The notes under the pieces were generated by a model. The model saw nothing but the letters and a program-made list of their open reading frames with translations. It made no database searches and was not told where the DNA came from. A DNA stretch of 64,000 nt, taken from contig JBBPYR010000135.1 in NCBI GenBank assembly GCA_038199755.1, forward strand, positions 1 through 64,000, written 5' to 3'. Source of the DNA: JBBPYR01 sp038199755. Its GTDB lineage: Bacteria > Chloroflexota > Ktedonobacteria > Ktedonobacterales > Ktedonobacteraceae. This document shows, in pieces, positions 42,730 through 52,293 of the stretch. Each line of letters starts with the position of its first letter. Positions within the stretch are counted from its first letter, which is position 1. A program made the translations under genes and the position numbers.

Positions 42730-43808
42730 GATGATGCGCCCTTGTTTGCCACAAATCGTCGTTCAAAAAGGGCATATAAACGCGGGTGCGTACGCAGCAC
42801 TTGCAAGGCAAACTGACCGTTATCTGGCATATAGCCATTACCAATCTGCATCTCCACTTCTCTGCCCATCCCCTCAGCACTGAGGGCCGCTACCGTAAAA
42901 CTGGTTGCCATGCTAAAGAACAGGATGCGCCCACGCGCTTTTGTGAGCAGAATAGTGGCTAATTCGGTGTGTGGAACATTTACGACGTTAATGGACAGAT
43001 CAGCTTCATAGTCAGAAGGTAGGCAGGCATTCTTCACGCGCTCCATCAACTCCAGCGGGCGAGTGGCATCACCTTGTACCAGCACATCTACGACTCCTAA
43101 TGATGCTACATCACGCAAGGCGGCCTCGTTATATTCCACTGCCACAATCTGCCCTGTTTTGCCGAGCTGTTGTCGGAGCGCACAGAGCGTGAGCAGACCC
43201 GCCACACCACCAGCACCTATCACCGTGACACGTTGCCCTGCTTGGACAAGGGCAGTCACCCGCGCCGGAGCACCAGCTACGTCGAGCGCGGCAACGACCA
43301 TTGCCTGCGGTAAATCAGTGGGCAACTTCGTGATGGGATTGCTACGAAAGAAGATCGCTTTCCCCTCAACCTCAACCTCAGAGCGTTCTGGATAGATGGC
43401 ATGTATACGCTCAATAGATAGTGGTAGCCAGCTGAGCGAGGTCAGGCTGACCACGCTATCTCCTATAGTCAGCATATGGCGTTTGCCATACTCTTCGTCG
43501 AGCTGTTCTATTGTTCCCATCAGGACGCCACCAGAGCCCGTGGTGGGATTATGCATCTTGCCGCGCAACTGCACAATTTCCAAAATCCGTTGCTTAATAC
43601 ATTCAAGATCGTTGTGGCATGAAGAGGCTATTTGGGTGAAACTAGCCGAATCGATATGGAGTTTCTGAACAGCGACCAGTGTCTCCGTGAGAAATGCCGT
43701 AGGGGTATTATCTAGCTTCCATGCCGGTTGTGGCAACGAGCCAGTAGGCTCAAGCACGCGATGAATACCGTAATGGCGTTGTATATCTTGCTCAGAGAGA
43801 GATGACAT
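42726..43808 (-). CDS. kdd: L-erythro-3,5-diaminohexanoate dehydrogenase
   Basis: A 360-residue NAD-dependent dehydrogenase that deaminates 3,5-diaminohexanoate in lysine fermentation. The sequence tracks the Fusobacterium enzyme along its length: YGIHRVLEPTGSLPQPAWKLD, IDSASFTQI, RGKMHNPTTGSGGVLMGT, AALDVAGAPARV, the cofactor loop VTVIGAGGVAGLL, VNVPHTELATI and LFFSMATSFTVAALSAEGMG. GGAAGG precedes the ATG. It shares a 198-bp divergent promoter region with glgB. A lone kdd-kamB pair, without the aminomutase genes, is unusual. Confidence 0.92.
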   Translation of the reverse strand: MSSLSEQDIQRHYGIHRVLEPTGSLPQPAWKLDNTPTAFLTETLVAVQKLHIDSASFTQIASSCHNDLECIKQRILEIVQLRGKMHNPTTGSGGVLMGTIEQLDEEYGKRHMLTIGDSVVSLTSLSWLPLSIERIHAIYPERSEVEVEGKAIFFRSNPITKLPTDLPQAMVVAALDVAGAPARVTALVQAGQRVTVIGAGGVAGLLTLCALRQQLGKTGQIVAVEYNEAALRDVASLGVVDVLVQGDATRPLELMERVKNACLPSDYEADLSINVVNVPHTELATILLTKARGRILFFSMATSFTVAALSAEGMGREVEMQIGNGYMPDNGQFALQVLRTHPRLYALFERRFVANKGASS

Positions 43809-44006
43809 TCACGTACGCCCTTCCTTTCACAGCCGTTTTTGTGCTTTTGACAGTTCTATGATACATCATACGTCATCTGCCGTATAATATGAGGTACAAT
43901 GCAGGTGAATGAGAGTTCTTACTATCCGCTTCTGCTCTCTCAACCTTTCTGTCAAGCATGTATGGTACCAGTAATGTAATATTAAAAAGGATAAGGATGT
44001 TCTGTT

Positions 44007-46013
44007 ATGACAACACCACCAAACAATGATTCTCAGCAGTCAGGCCTTGTAGTACAAGAAGTACCTTCAATCTTCAGTGACTTTGACCTGTATCTGTTTG
44101 GGCAAGGCACCAACTATCGTGTGTATGAGAAATTCGGGGCACATCTCCGTGAGGTGAACGGTGTTTCAGGCGTAAACTTTGCGGTCTGGGCACCAAATGC
44201 ACGCAGCGTTTCCGTCATAGGTGATTTCAATGGCTGGAATCGCGGCGAGCATCCCATGCGCCAAAGGCACAACGATTTGGGAGTATGGGAATGTTTTATC
44301 CCCAACCTGGGTGTCGGCACCATTTATAAATATGCCATCTATTCATATCACAACAACTACTCAGCTGATAAGACCGATCCCTATGGTTTCGCGCTGGAGG
44401 TGCGGCCACGAACAGCTAGCATCGTCACGGATATTCATACATACAACTGGCAAGACGCGGCATGGCTGGAGACACGCGAGAAACACCAACAACTGAATGC
44501 CGCCATCTCCATCTACGAGGTTCACCTCGGCTCCTGGCGCCACATACCGGAACGCCATCAGGAAGGGGTTACCGAAGAAGATCGTTTCATGACCTATCGC
44601 GAGCTAGCGGTTTCCCTGGCATCGTACGTCAAAGAGATGGGTTTCACTCATATCGAGCTAATGCCAATCACGGAGTATCCTTTTGATGGCTCCTGGGGCT
44701 ATCAAGTAACGGGCTACTTCGCGCCAACCAGTCGTTTTGGCACCCCTGAAGATTTTCAGTATTTTGTCGATTACATGCATCAGCAGGGTATCGGCGTGCT
44801 GCTTGACTGGGTTCCAGCTCACTTCCCCAAGGATGGTACTGCCCTAAGCTACTTCGATGGCACGCACCTCTATGAATATGCCGACTCGCGTATAGGTGAG
44901 CATAAGGGATGGGGAACCTACGTCTTTGATTATGGTCGCAGCGAGGTCAAGAACTTCCTTGTGAGCAGTGCCCTCTTCTGGCTCCACGAATATCATATCG
45001 ATGGTTTACGTGTGGATGCCGTCGCTTCAATGCTCTATCTCAATTACTTGCGCCCTGATGGTGAATGGATTGCGAACCAGTATGGCGGGCGCGAACACCT
45101 AGAGGCTGTCGATTTCCTGCGCCTACTCAATGAGGCGGTCTATAAAGAAGAGCAGGGTGCGATCACCGTTGCGGAAGAGTCTTCGGCGTGGCCTCTGGTG
45201 TCACGGCCAACCTATGTGGGCGGCTTAGGCTTTAGTTTCAAATGGAATATGGGATGGATGCATGATATGCTCGAATATATGCACCTTGACCCTATCCATC
45301 GGCGTTACCATCACAATGATATTACGTTCTCTTTGATGTACGCCTATTCAGAAAATTTCGTTCTTCCACTTTCACATGATGAGGTCGTACACATCAAGGG
45401 ATCAATGATTAACAAGATGCCAGGAGACCTCTGGCAAAAGTTTGCTAACTTACGAGCATTTTACGGCTATATGTGGGGACACCCGGGGAAGAAATTGCTG
45501 TTTATGGGAAACGATTTTGGACAATGGCATGAATGGAATTACGCGCAGAGCCTGGACTGGCACCTTTTGGAGCCACCCAGTGACCCTCACCATGCACAGT
45601 TACGCGACTATGTGCGTTCCCTCAATCTGCTCTACCAAAGTGAGCCAGCGTTGAGCGCACTAGATAACGACCCCGAGGGCTTCTCCTGGATTGATCCTCA
45701 TGATTCAGATAATAGTACTGTTTCATTTATTCGTCGTAGCAAGAAACCAGAAGAAACACTCGTCTTTGTGTGTAACTTCACCCCCGTTCCACGTCTGGGA
45801 TATCGTCTGGGAGTGCCTGATGATGGAACATATTACGAAGTTCTCAATAGCGATGATAACCGCTTTGGGGGCAGTGGACTGATTAACACGAACATGATGC
45901 AAAGCACACCCATTTTCTGGCAATCTTGGCCACATTCTATTCAGCTGACATTACCCCCTCTCGCGACCGTCATACTCAAAAGGCAGTCCAATGTAGAGGC
46001 AGAAGAGAAGTAA
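44007..46013 (+). CDS. glgB: 1,4-alpha-glucan branching enzyme
   Basis: A 668-residue GH13 branching enzyme that introduces alpha-1,6 branches into glycogen. Order of domains: CBM48 (about 45-130, with NGVSGVNFAVWAPNA), the catalytic barrel, and a C-terminal all-beta domain. The nucleophile Asp is in GLRVDAVASMLY (about residue 337), the acid/base Glu in VAEESSAWP (about 390), and the transition-state region is LPLSHDEVVHIKGSM. It lacks the extra N-terminal module of E. coli GlgB, as shorter Gram-positive forms do. The LOG-family gene follows after 4 nt. Confidence 0.93.
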   Translation: MTTPPNNDSQQSGLVVQEVPSIFSDFDLYLFGQGTNYRVYEKFGAHLREVNGVSGVNFAVWAPNARSVSVIGDFNGWNRGEHPMRQRHNDLGVWECFIPNLGVGTIYKYAIYSYHNNYSADKTDPYGFALEVRPRTASIVTDIHTYNWQDAAWLETREKHQQLNAAISIYEVHLGSWRHIPERHQEGVTEEDRFMTYRELAVSLASYVKEMGFTHIELMPITEYPFDGSWGYQVTGYFAPTSRFGTPEDFQYFVDYMHQQGIGVLLDWVPAHFPKDGTALSYFDGTHLYEYADSRIGEHKGWGTYVFDYGRSEVKNFLVSSALFWLHEYHIDGLRVDAVASMLYLNYLRPDGEWIANQYGGREHLEAVDFLRLLNEAVYKEEQGAITVAEESSAWPLVSRPTYVGGLGFSFKWNMGWMHDMLEYMHLDPIHRRYHHNDITFSLMYAYSENFVLPLSHDEVVHIKGSMINKMPGDLWQKFANLRAFYGYMWGHPGKKLLFMGNDFGQWHEWNYAQSLDWHLLEPPSDPHHAQLRDYVRSLNLLYQSEPALSALDNDPEGFSWIDPHDSDNSTVSFIRRSKKPEETLVFVCNFTPVPRLGYRLGVPDDGTYYEVLNSDDNRFGGSGLINTNMMQSTPIFWQSWPHSIQLTLPPLATVILKRQSNVEAEEK

Positions 46014-46017
46014 AAGT

Positions 46018-46929
46018 ATGAGCCGCAACTCGGATAAAAAATCTTTGAATGGTGCAAACACCAATCAACCACGAAAAAATAGCAAATCATCGCCCCGTCA
46101 TCGTTATCGCTCACTACGAAACGAGGTAGCAACCACGGAGGATGAACGCCTGCTTCGTCGGCCCACGCAGCCGTTGGTCAGTCCGACAGAGGACATGCCT
46201 CAAGAGCAGGAGAAAGAGGAGCAGCATGCCCAGGAGCGTGCTCTCCACTTTGACTTTACCCTGACAGACCCCTGGCGCGTGTTTCGCATCATGGGCGAGT
46301 TTGTCGAGGGCTTTGACTCACTTGCCCATATTCCACCGTCCGTGACCATCTTTGGCTCTGCCCGCCTACAACCTGAGCATCCAGCCTATAAGGCGGCGGT
46401 TGAAACAGCAAAATTGCTGGCAAAAGCTGGCTTTGGCGTGATAACAGGTGGCGGTCCGGGTATTATGGAGGCGGCCAACCGAGGCGCACAGGAGGCTGGC
46501 ATGTGCTCTGTTGGCTGTAATATAGAGCTACCCTTTGAACAAAAACCCAATCCTTACCTGGATATTTCGCTCGATTTCAGCTACTTCTTTGTACGCAAAA
46601 CGATGTTTGTCAAATATGCTGAAGCCTTCATCATCTTTCCCGGTGGCTTCGGCACGATGGATGAACTGTTTGAGGCTCTTACGCTGATCCAGACGAAAAA
46701 AGTCAGCCACTTTCCAGTTATTCTCTATGATTCAGCCTACTGGAAGGGTCTGCTTGATTGGGTACGATCTACTATGCTCCAATATGGTGCTGTTAATGAA
46801 GATGACATCGCCTTGCTCCACCTCTGCGATGACCCACAAGAAGTTTGCCGTATCGTTGTCGATGCCTATCAGGAAAGCTATCGGCAGGAGCGTTCACCCC
46901 TCGATCATCGCGAACAATCTATTCGTTGA
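46018..46929 (+). CDS. LOG-family nucleotide 5'-monophosphate phosphoribohydrolase
   Basis: A 303-residue protein of the lysine-decarboxylase-like LOG family (TIGR00730 type), which hydrolyses nucleoside monophosphates to base and ribose 5-phosphate. The GGGPGIMEAANRGAQEAG and PGGFGTMDELFEALTLIQT motifs supply the active site. A hydrophilic, charged N-terminal extension of about 80 residues precedes the fold. Coupling to glgB (4-nt gap) places it in the same transcript. Whether it acts on adenine cytokinins or ordinary nucleotides is not decided by sequence. Confidence 0.88.
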   Translation: MSRNSDKKSLNGANTNQPRKNSKSSPRHRYRSLRNEVATTEDERLLRRPTQPLVSPTEDMPQEQEKEEQHAQERALHFDFTLTDPWRVFRIMGEFVEGFDSLAHIPPSVTIFGSARLQPEHPAYKAAVETAKLLAKAGFGVITGGGPGIMEAANRGAQEAGMCSVGCNIELPFEQKPNPYLDISLDFSYFFVRKTMFVKYAEAFIIFPGGFGTMDELFEALTLIQTKKVSHFPVILYDSAYWKGLLDWVRSTMLQYGAVNEDDIALLHLCDDPQEVCRIVVDAYQESYRQERSPLDHREQSIR

Positions 46930-46957
46930 TGTTTAGTGGTGTATTCTATGACTATAG

Positions 46958-47000
46958 GAAGGTTATGTTTGGTGAATAGCAAGTACCAAACATAACCTTC
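46958..47000. terminator. 16-bp hairpin between convergent genes
   Basis: Arms 46958-46973 and 46985-47000 pair perfectly over 16 bp with an 11-nt loop. It sits in the 117-bp gap between the LOG-family gene and the convergent ROK kinase, so it probably terminates both transcripts, though no T-run is present. Confidence 0.65.
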
Positions 47001-47046
47001 TAGCTAGCAAACCCTTCATAAACTCTACCTCATTTACGTACTAATG

Positions 47047-47964
47047 CTACGTGCTTCCTACTATAGGCGTTGGACCCTCGCCCGCGGCTTGCTCGGCAAG
47101 TGCCAACGCACCCAACACCCCCGCCCGACTACCCAACCCTGGTGGCACGATATACGCGTCGATCTGTCGGAGAATGGTCGGTGCTTGGATGTACCCATTG
47201 AGCAAGGCTTGCACTCTCTGCTGAATCAACGGGAACAGGTGGCTCTGACTCATGACTCCGCCACCCAGGATAATGCGTTGTGGAGATAGCATACAAATGA
47301 AGTTGACGCAGGCGAGTGCCAGATAGTGCGCTTCCAGAGCCCAGGCCGGATGATCGGGGGGAAAGCTCTCAGCTGACACACCCCAGCGAGCTTGTAAGGC
47401 GGGTCCGCTTGCTAAGCCCTCCAGGCAGTTGCCATGGTAGGGACAACTGCCTGGGAAGGGGTCATCTTGTCGGTCCTGTGGCAGAAGAATATGGCCCATC
47501 TCGGGATGGAGTAAGCCGTGCATCACCCGTCCGTTGCTCAGACCACCGCCGCCGATCCCTGTGCCCACAGTGAGGTAGAGGAACGTGGTGAGGCCTTGAG
47601 CGTTACCCCAGCGCCACTCGCCAAGCGCGGCAACGTTGACATCGGTATCGAAGCCGACGGGCACGCTGAGTGCTCGCTGGATGGTCCCAACCATGTCGGT
47701 TTGCGCCCAGCCCGCTTTGGGGGTCGAGGTGATGTAGCCATAGTCTAGCGCATGACGATCGGGCGATACTGGGCCAAACGACCCGATGCCAACCGCTGCA
47801 AGCGGTGCAGCACGTTGCTGTTGCTGGAAGAAAGCGATAATCCGTGCTAGCGTCTCCTCGGGCGTCGTAGTTGGAAAGGATGTCTCAGCTCGCAGCTCTT
47901 CCGGGCCTGAGCCGACCGCGCACACGATCTTGGTGCCACCTGTTTCGATGCCTCCATATAACAT
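47047..47964 (-). CDS. ROK-family sugar kinase (fructokinase/mannokinase-like)
   Basis: A 305-residue ROK kinase. The N-terminal phosphate loop is GGIETGGTKIVCAVG, the ATP/sugar region is VGTGIGGGGLSNGRV, and the zinc-binding motif has CPYHGNCLEGLASGPAL. Such proteins phosphorylate fructose, mannose or glucose in the cytosol. It lies 132 nt downstream of the beta-mannosidase, so a mannose or manno-oligosaccharide route is a reasonable inference (compare GmuE in Bacillus). No helix-turn-helix domain is present, so it is an enzyme, not a ROK repressor. Confidence 0.9.
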   Translation of the reverse strand: MLYGGIETGGTKIVCAVGSGPEELRAETSFPTTTPEETLARIIAFFQQQQRAAPLAAVGIGSFGPVSPDRHALDYGYITSTPKAGWAQTDMVGTIQRALSVPVGFDTDVNVAALGEWRWGNAQGLTTFLYLTVGTGIGGGGLSNGRVMHGLLHPEMGHILLPQDRQDDPFPGSCPYHGNCLEGLASGPALQARWGVSAESFPPDHPAWALEAHYLALACVNFICMLSPQRIILGGGVMSQSHLFPLIQQRVQALLNGYIQAPTILRQIDAYIVPPGLGSRAGVLGALALAEQAAGEGPTPIVGST

Positions 47965-48096
47965 ATATTTTGGCTATGCTCCTTTCTCCATCGTTGTTTG
48001 ATGTTCTAGAGAACACTATATTCTCTGGTATACTAGAGTAGCCTGCGAGAAATGCGTTGTGCTGTTCCACTGTAACCGGATTAAGCAAGCGTATCT
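47965..48096 (-). promoter_or_regulatory. Candidate operator region ahead of the ROK kinase
   Basis: This 132-bp gap contains an inverted repeat AGAGAA-N7-TTCTCT starting at about 48008. It partly overlaps a second imperfect palindrome CTCTGGTATACTAGAG just to its right. Overlapping palindromes upstream of a sugar kinase suggest a sugar-responsive operator, but no regulator gene is adjacent. Confidence 0.35.
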
Positions 48097-50622
48097 CTAG
48101 CGAGAACCAACTGTAACCATCTCAGGAGTGAGCGTTATCGATCGATTCGTCAGGATGATGGTGCGACTTTCTCCCGCTTCAAGGTCAAAGTAATTGTCGG
48201 TGAAGTGGGTACGTTCATCCGGCACGCTGATGTGCAAGAAATACGTATACGTCCTTGCGCGTAGCTGAACATGTAACTCGTGCTCACCATGTGCCGTGAT
48301 GGTTATCTCAGGTTGTGCTGGTGTACGCTGTAACTCTTTGATGGGAGAAAAGAAGTATCGGTTTGCTGGAAACAGGCTATTCGTCGAATGTACCGATAGA
48401 AATCTTTCAGGACCAGAGGTAATCTTCCCTGCATCACTGCGCCAGACCACCTGACTACCGTTCGCCTCTACGCGTAACGGACAGCGTTCTTCCCACATTA
48501 TATCGTTGGCAAAGGTTCCGAGTCTAATCGTGAGCGTATCCGCGACCTCTTTCAGCGTATCGTTTGTCACCCAGAGTTCAACGCCACCATCGGCGCATGC
48601 CTTAAAAGAGGCCAGTAGTGGAGCGTATGCTCTCTTGGTATAGAAGTAGCCAGCTTTCCCAAAACCATAGTAGTCCACAATACTCCAACTCAAGACAGGC
48701 CAGCAATCGTTCAATTGCCAGATGAGCGTGCCAGAACAATGGGGTTTGCGGCGCCGATAATGCTCAATCCCGAACTTGAGTCCCTCCGCCTGAGCAATCA
48801 TGCTGTAGTCGATGTACTCCTGTAAATTGCTGGGCAGACCCGTGACGGTTGCCATCAGGTTGTCACCCTTATTCTTGGGGTTATCCTTGTTGTGATGATC
48901 CATCGAGAGGCTATGATAGTAGAGCTGATCGGCAGGAATATTGCGGCGTAATGTCTCGTAGACAGGCGATGCATGCATGCCAAATTCGCTGCTGAAGCGA
49001 CCCATATCTTCAGCGTAATGCAGAAAGGAAACACCCGCAGGACTCTGATCCACGCCAGCTTTCTCCCCAAAGCGGCGGGGAAGGTTGCCGTGCCACACTT
49101 GCCAGTTGTGTACGTCCCCATCCTCCATGGCATTGTAGTCATTTCCACCGTAAGGGCTACCGGGCCAGTACGGTGTTTTCCCATCAAGCTCTTTGACGAT
49201 CTGGGGAAGAAGCGTGTCGTAGTAGAGCGATCCGGGAACAGGAACATTGGGTTTGTCCCAGTAGGTGCGATCATGAATCCACTGGTTTTCATTGTTGCCA
49301 CACCACAGAGCCATGCATGGATGGCTACGCAAGCGGCTTACTTGGTAACGCGCCTCAGCCTCAACTTCATGCACGAAGCTGGGGTTTTCCTGTGGGTACA
49401 TGGCGCATGCGAACATAAAATCTTGCCATACCAGGACGCCTAAGCGATTGCAGAGTTCGTAAAAGACATCATGTTCGTAGATACCGCCGCCCCAGACGCG
49501 CACCATATTCATATTCGCCTCACACGCCGCACTCAGTAACACATCATATTGCTGTATCTTGAGTGCTCCCACAAAAGAGTGAGCAGGAATCCAGTCGGCT
49601 CCACGTGCGAAGATGGGCACACCATTGAGCACAAAGCGAAAAAAGCGCGTTCCCGGTTCCTCGGGATCAGGGGATTGGTCCAGTTCGAGCGTACGAATGC
49701 CGACCTCTTGCTGTCGTTGCTCAAGGTGCTTTCCATTGCGGGACAAGGTAATCTGTAGCGTATAGAGCGCAGGCTCACCTAGATCATGCGTCCACCATAG
49801 CTGGGGATTCGCTATTTCCAGATACACCTTTGTGGAGAGCTGAGAGCCGCCTTCTCGTAATGTCACTGTTTGCTCCACGATGGTTGTCGTTCCTGTGGAA
49901 GTGCCAGGTGGGAGCAATGCGATAGCAAGTGCTACTGCTTGGTCTCCGCCAAATCGCTCTACGTCTACTTCAGCGGCTACCAAGGCTTTGTTGTTAGGCG
50001 TGTCTATCTCAACGGTCGAGAAATGTACTCCTTGGATGGTAGCATACCGCTGGCGGCGCAGTTCAACCGGACGCCAGATGCCAATAGTGGGTAAGCGTGG
50101 ACCCCAATCCCAGCCATAACCAAACTGCGCCTTACGCATCATAACGCGTTCGGGATTGCGCCCCCAGTTGTCGAATGGGGCTTGCGCTATCTGCTGAAGT
50201 GGAGGGTGAAAACAGAGGGCAAGTGTGTTAGACGAGTCAATGCGCAAGCGATGGCTCACATCGAAGACGGCCTCACGAAACATATTCTCATGGCTGCCCA
50301 GTACTTCACCATTAAGCCAGATAGTGACAAACGTGTCCAATCCCTCGAAGGCCAGCAGGTAACGCTCATCCTGGTCAAGCGGCGTCTTCTGGCTCTCGAA
50401 GCTGATACGGTACCACCATTCCCGCTCTTCCATCCAGGCACACTTGTCTTCATTTCTATCATAAAATGGGTCCTCGATACGCCCAGCCTCAATCAGTGCT
50501 TGATGCACATCTCCGGGTGCCGTGATAGCGGTCCAATCACTCGTATCGAACTCCTCAGTAAATACCTGGCGAGCAGTTCCCTCTCCAGGCGCGAAATCCT
50601 GCAATTTCCAGAGATCGAACAC
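48097..50622 (-). CDS. Beta-mannosidase, glycoside hydrolase family 2
   Basis: An 841-residue exo-acting beta-mannosidase. Order of domains: N-terminal jelly-roll, an immunoglobulin-like sandwich, the TIM barrel and C-terminal beta domains. The acid/base Glu is in ALWCGNNENQW and the nucleophile Glu in FSSEFGMHASP, both typical of mannosidase-type GH2. There is no signal peptide, so it probably works on imported oligosaccharides. GTG 50622 is chosen because AAAGGG lies 6 nt upstream; a TTG two codons earlier abuts that site. It shares strand with the ROK kinase. Confidence 0.9.
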   Translation of the reverse strand: MFDLWKLQDFAPGEGTARQVFTEEFDTSDWTAITAPGDVHQALIEAGRIEDPFYDRNEDKCAWMEEREWWYRISFESQKTPLDQDERYLLAFEGLDTFVTIWLNGEVLGSHENMFREAVFDVSHRLRIDSSNTLALCFHPPLQQIAQAPFDNWGRNPERVMMRKAQFGYGWDWGPRLPTIGIWRPVELRRQRYATIQGVHFSTVEIDTPNNKALVAAEVDVERFGGDQAVALAIALLPPGTSTGTTTIVEQTVTLREGGSQLSTKVYLEIANPQLWWTHDLGEPALYTLQITLSRNGKHLEQRQQEVGIRTLELDQSPDPEEPGTRFFRFVLNGVPIFARGADWIPAHSFVGALKIQQYDVLLSAACEANMNMVRVWGGGIYEHDVFYELCNRLGVLVWQDFMFACAMYPQENPSFVHEVEAEARYQVSRLRSHPCMALWCGNNENQWIHDRTYWDKPNVPVPGSLYYDTLLPQIVKELDGKTPYWPGSPYGGNDYNAMEDGDVHNWQVWHGNLPRRFGEKAGVDQSPAGVSFLHYAEDMGRFSSEFGMHASPVYETLRRNIPADQLYYHSLSMDHHNKDNPKNKGDNLMATVTGLPSNLQEYIDYSMIAQAEGLKFGIEHYRRRKPHCSGTLIWQLNDCWPVLSWSIVDYYGFGKAGYFYTKRAYAPLLASFKACADGGVELWVTNDTLKEVADTLTIRLGTFANDIMWEERCPLRVEANGSQVVWRSDAGKITSGPERFLSVHSTNSLFPANRYFFSPIKELQRTPAQPEITITAHGEHELHVQLRARTYTYFLHISVPDERTHFTDNYFDLEAGESRTIILTNRSITLTPEMVTVGSR

Positions 50623-50676
50623 GTTCAACCCTTTCTCTCAAATGATACAATTCATCTGGGCTCAAGTACGTTTAGC

Positions 50677-51135
50677 TTAGTATACACCGCCCAGCTTGCG
50701 GTGATCCCATGAAACGATCTCGACAGGTTTGACCACCACGACAATGCGCTTCGCGGCTTGGGCGGCTACCATCGAGCTGGTCGTCTCAGTCAGTGGCCCT
50801 GTATAGCGTTCCCAGATCAATTCACCAACGCGCTGCACGGTTTCGCCTGCCTCATGCAGAACCGCCTGCCCCTTTATCTGCACTCCACGCAATTCTTCAT
50901 AGCGTTGACCCGTCTCAACTAGGCAGGTCAAACGCGGGTCGCGGCGTAGATTGACCGCCTTTTGCGATCTGGCATAGGTCCAGAATGCAACCTGACCGTC
51001 AAGAAGCACATACCACATCGCGACCAAATGCGGATAGCCGTCGTGGTCAATCGTGGCAACTTGCAAGGTGCGTTCCTCTTGGAGAAACGCCTGAATTTCT
51101 TCATCATTCATAGTGATGAGTGAACGGCGACTCAT
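50677..51135 (-). CDS. Pyridoxamine-5'-phosphate-oxidase-like (PPOX) protein
   Basis: A 152-residue split-barrel flavin- or F420-binding protein. The N-terminal TLQVATIDHDGYPHLVAMWYVLLDGQVAFWTYARSQK pattern (given here in two parts: TLQVATIDHDGYPHLV and AFWTYARSQK) is that of PPOX-class F420-dependent enzymes, and VQIKGQAVLHE follows. It probably forms a dimer that reduces an unknown substrate. The ATG follows AGAGGG. It is divergent from the MBL hydrolase, with an 86-bp gap. Cofactor choice cannot be settled by eye. Confidence 0.8.
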   Translation of the reverse strand: MSRRSLITMNDEEIQAFLQEERTLQVATIDHDGYPHLVAMWYVLLDGQVAFWTYARSQKAVNLRRDPRLTCLVETGQRYEELRGVQIKGQAVLHEAGETVQRVGELIWERYTGPLTETTSSMVAAQAAKRIVVVVKPVEIVSWDHRKLGGVY

Positions 51136-51221
51136 AATGACCCTCTGCTTCCTTGTGCTAAAATAACCTCATATAAACAAACACGACTTGCCCGAACGAT
51201 AACGGAAAGTTTGGTCTTCAC

Positions 51222-52208
51222 ATGACACAACAAGCACACATTCACTTCTTTGAGCGGCTCTATCCCAGCGCAAACATGATACTGATACGTGGTGTGTACC
51301 CTGTTCTAGTCGATACGGGTTTTGGTGGCGACCTTGCCCGCACGGAAGCATTGCTCCGGCAAGCTGGTCAGACACCAGAGAGGCTTGCACTCATTGTGAA
51401 CACACACTATCACATAGATCACGCGGGCGGCAATTATGGTCTACAGCAAGGGTATAACATACCCATCGCCGCCCATCGTTGGGATGCCCAGCTCATCAAC
51501 CAACACGACTCAGAGGCGTGTAGCGCGGAATGGCTTAATCAACCCATTGAACCCTATCACGTCGACCGTTCCCTTTCTGAAGGAGAGGAGATTGATACAG
51601 GTAGCGTTGTACTACAAGTGCTCCACACACCAGGTCACACATTAGGGCACATTGCGCTGTATGCACCTCGTGAGCAGGTGTTACTCTGCGGTGACGCCTT
51701 TCACCGTGATGATGTTGCTTGGCTTGGCATCTTTCGCGAAGGGGCTGGTGCTACCTATCGCAGCATGGAAACGCTTGATCGATTGGCACGCTTGCCACTA
51801 CGTCAAGCCTATTCAGGGCATGGCCCAGCTATCGAAAACCCACTGGCCTCAATCAATGCGGCGCGTCGTCGCTATGAGAAATGGCTGCAAGAACCGGAAA
51901 AGCTAGCATGGCATGCCTGCAAACGTATCTTCACCTATGCTCTTATGCTCACGGGCGGCATTCAAGACGATGACACAGCGTTGACACACTATTTGTTGCA
52001 GCAACCCTGGTATCTCGACTATACGCGTTATGTTTTTCGCTGTGAACCCAGCGCATTTGTCTCGGCATTCAAACAAGAACTCTTACGATCAAAAGCGGTT
52101 GCACAGCAAGATGGCCTACTCATCGCTCTCACACCATTTAATCCACCACCACCGCAATGGTCTCCACGCTATAGCCGACCACGAGCATGGCCGCTGTCTG
52201 ACGCTTGA
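51222..52208 (+). CDS. MBL-fold metallo-hydrolase
   Basis: A 328-residue metallo-beta-lactamase-fold hydrolase. Zinc ligands are visible in NTHYHIDHAGG (HxHxDH), HTPGHTLGHIALY and LLCGDAFHRDDV, with a final His in YSGHGPAI. The C-terminal extension of about 100 residues with KLAWHACKRIFTYALML is as in the group that hydrolyses thioesters or lactones (glyoxalase II-like and quinolone-response proteins). The substrate is unknown. It is followed by a serine hydrolase gene on the same strand. Confidence 0.85.
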   Translation: MTQQAHIHFFERLYPSANMILIRGVYPVLVDTGFGGDLARTEALLRQAGQTPERLALIVNTHYHIDHAGGNYGLQQGYNIPIAAHRWDAQLINQHDSEACSAEWLNQPIEPYHVDRSLSEGEEIDTGSVVLQVLHTPGHTLGHIALYAPREQVLLCGDAFHRDDVAWLGIFREGAGATYRSMETLDRLARLPLRQAYSGHGPAIENPLASINAARRRYEKWLQEPEKLAWHACKRIFTYALMLTGGIQDDDTALTHYLLQQPWYLDYTRYVFRCEPSAFVSAFKQELLRSKAVAQQDGLLIALTPFNPPPPQWSPRYSRPRAWPLSDA

Positions 52209-52293
52209 CAAATAAGGTATATGGTTACTATAGTTGGGTAGTGCTTTCTACGTTGAAAGGCATGTCTCCCTGAAATTTGAGGAGGGTACCCTT

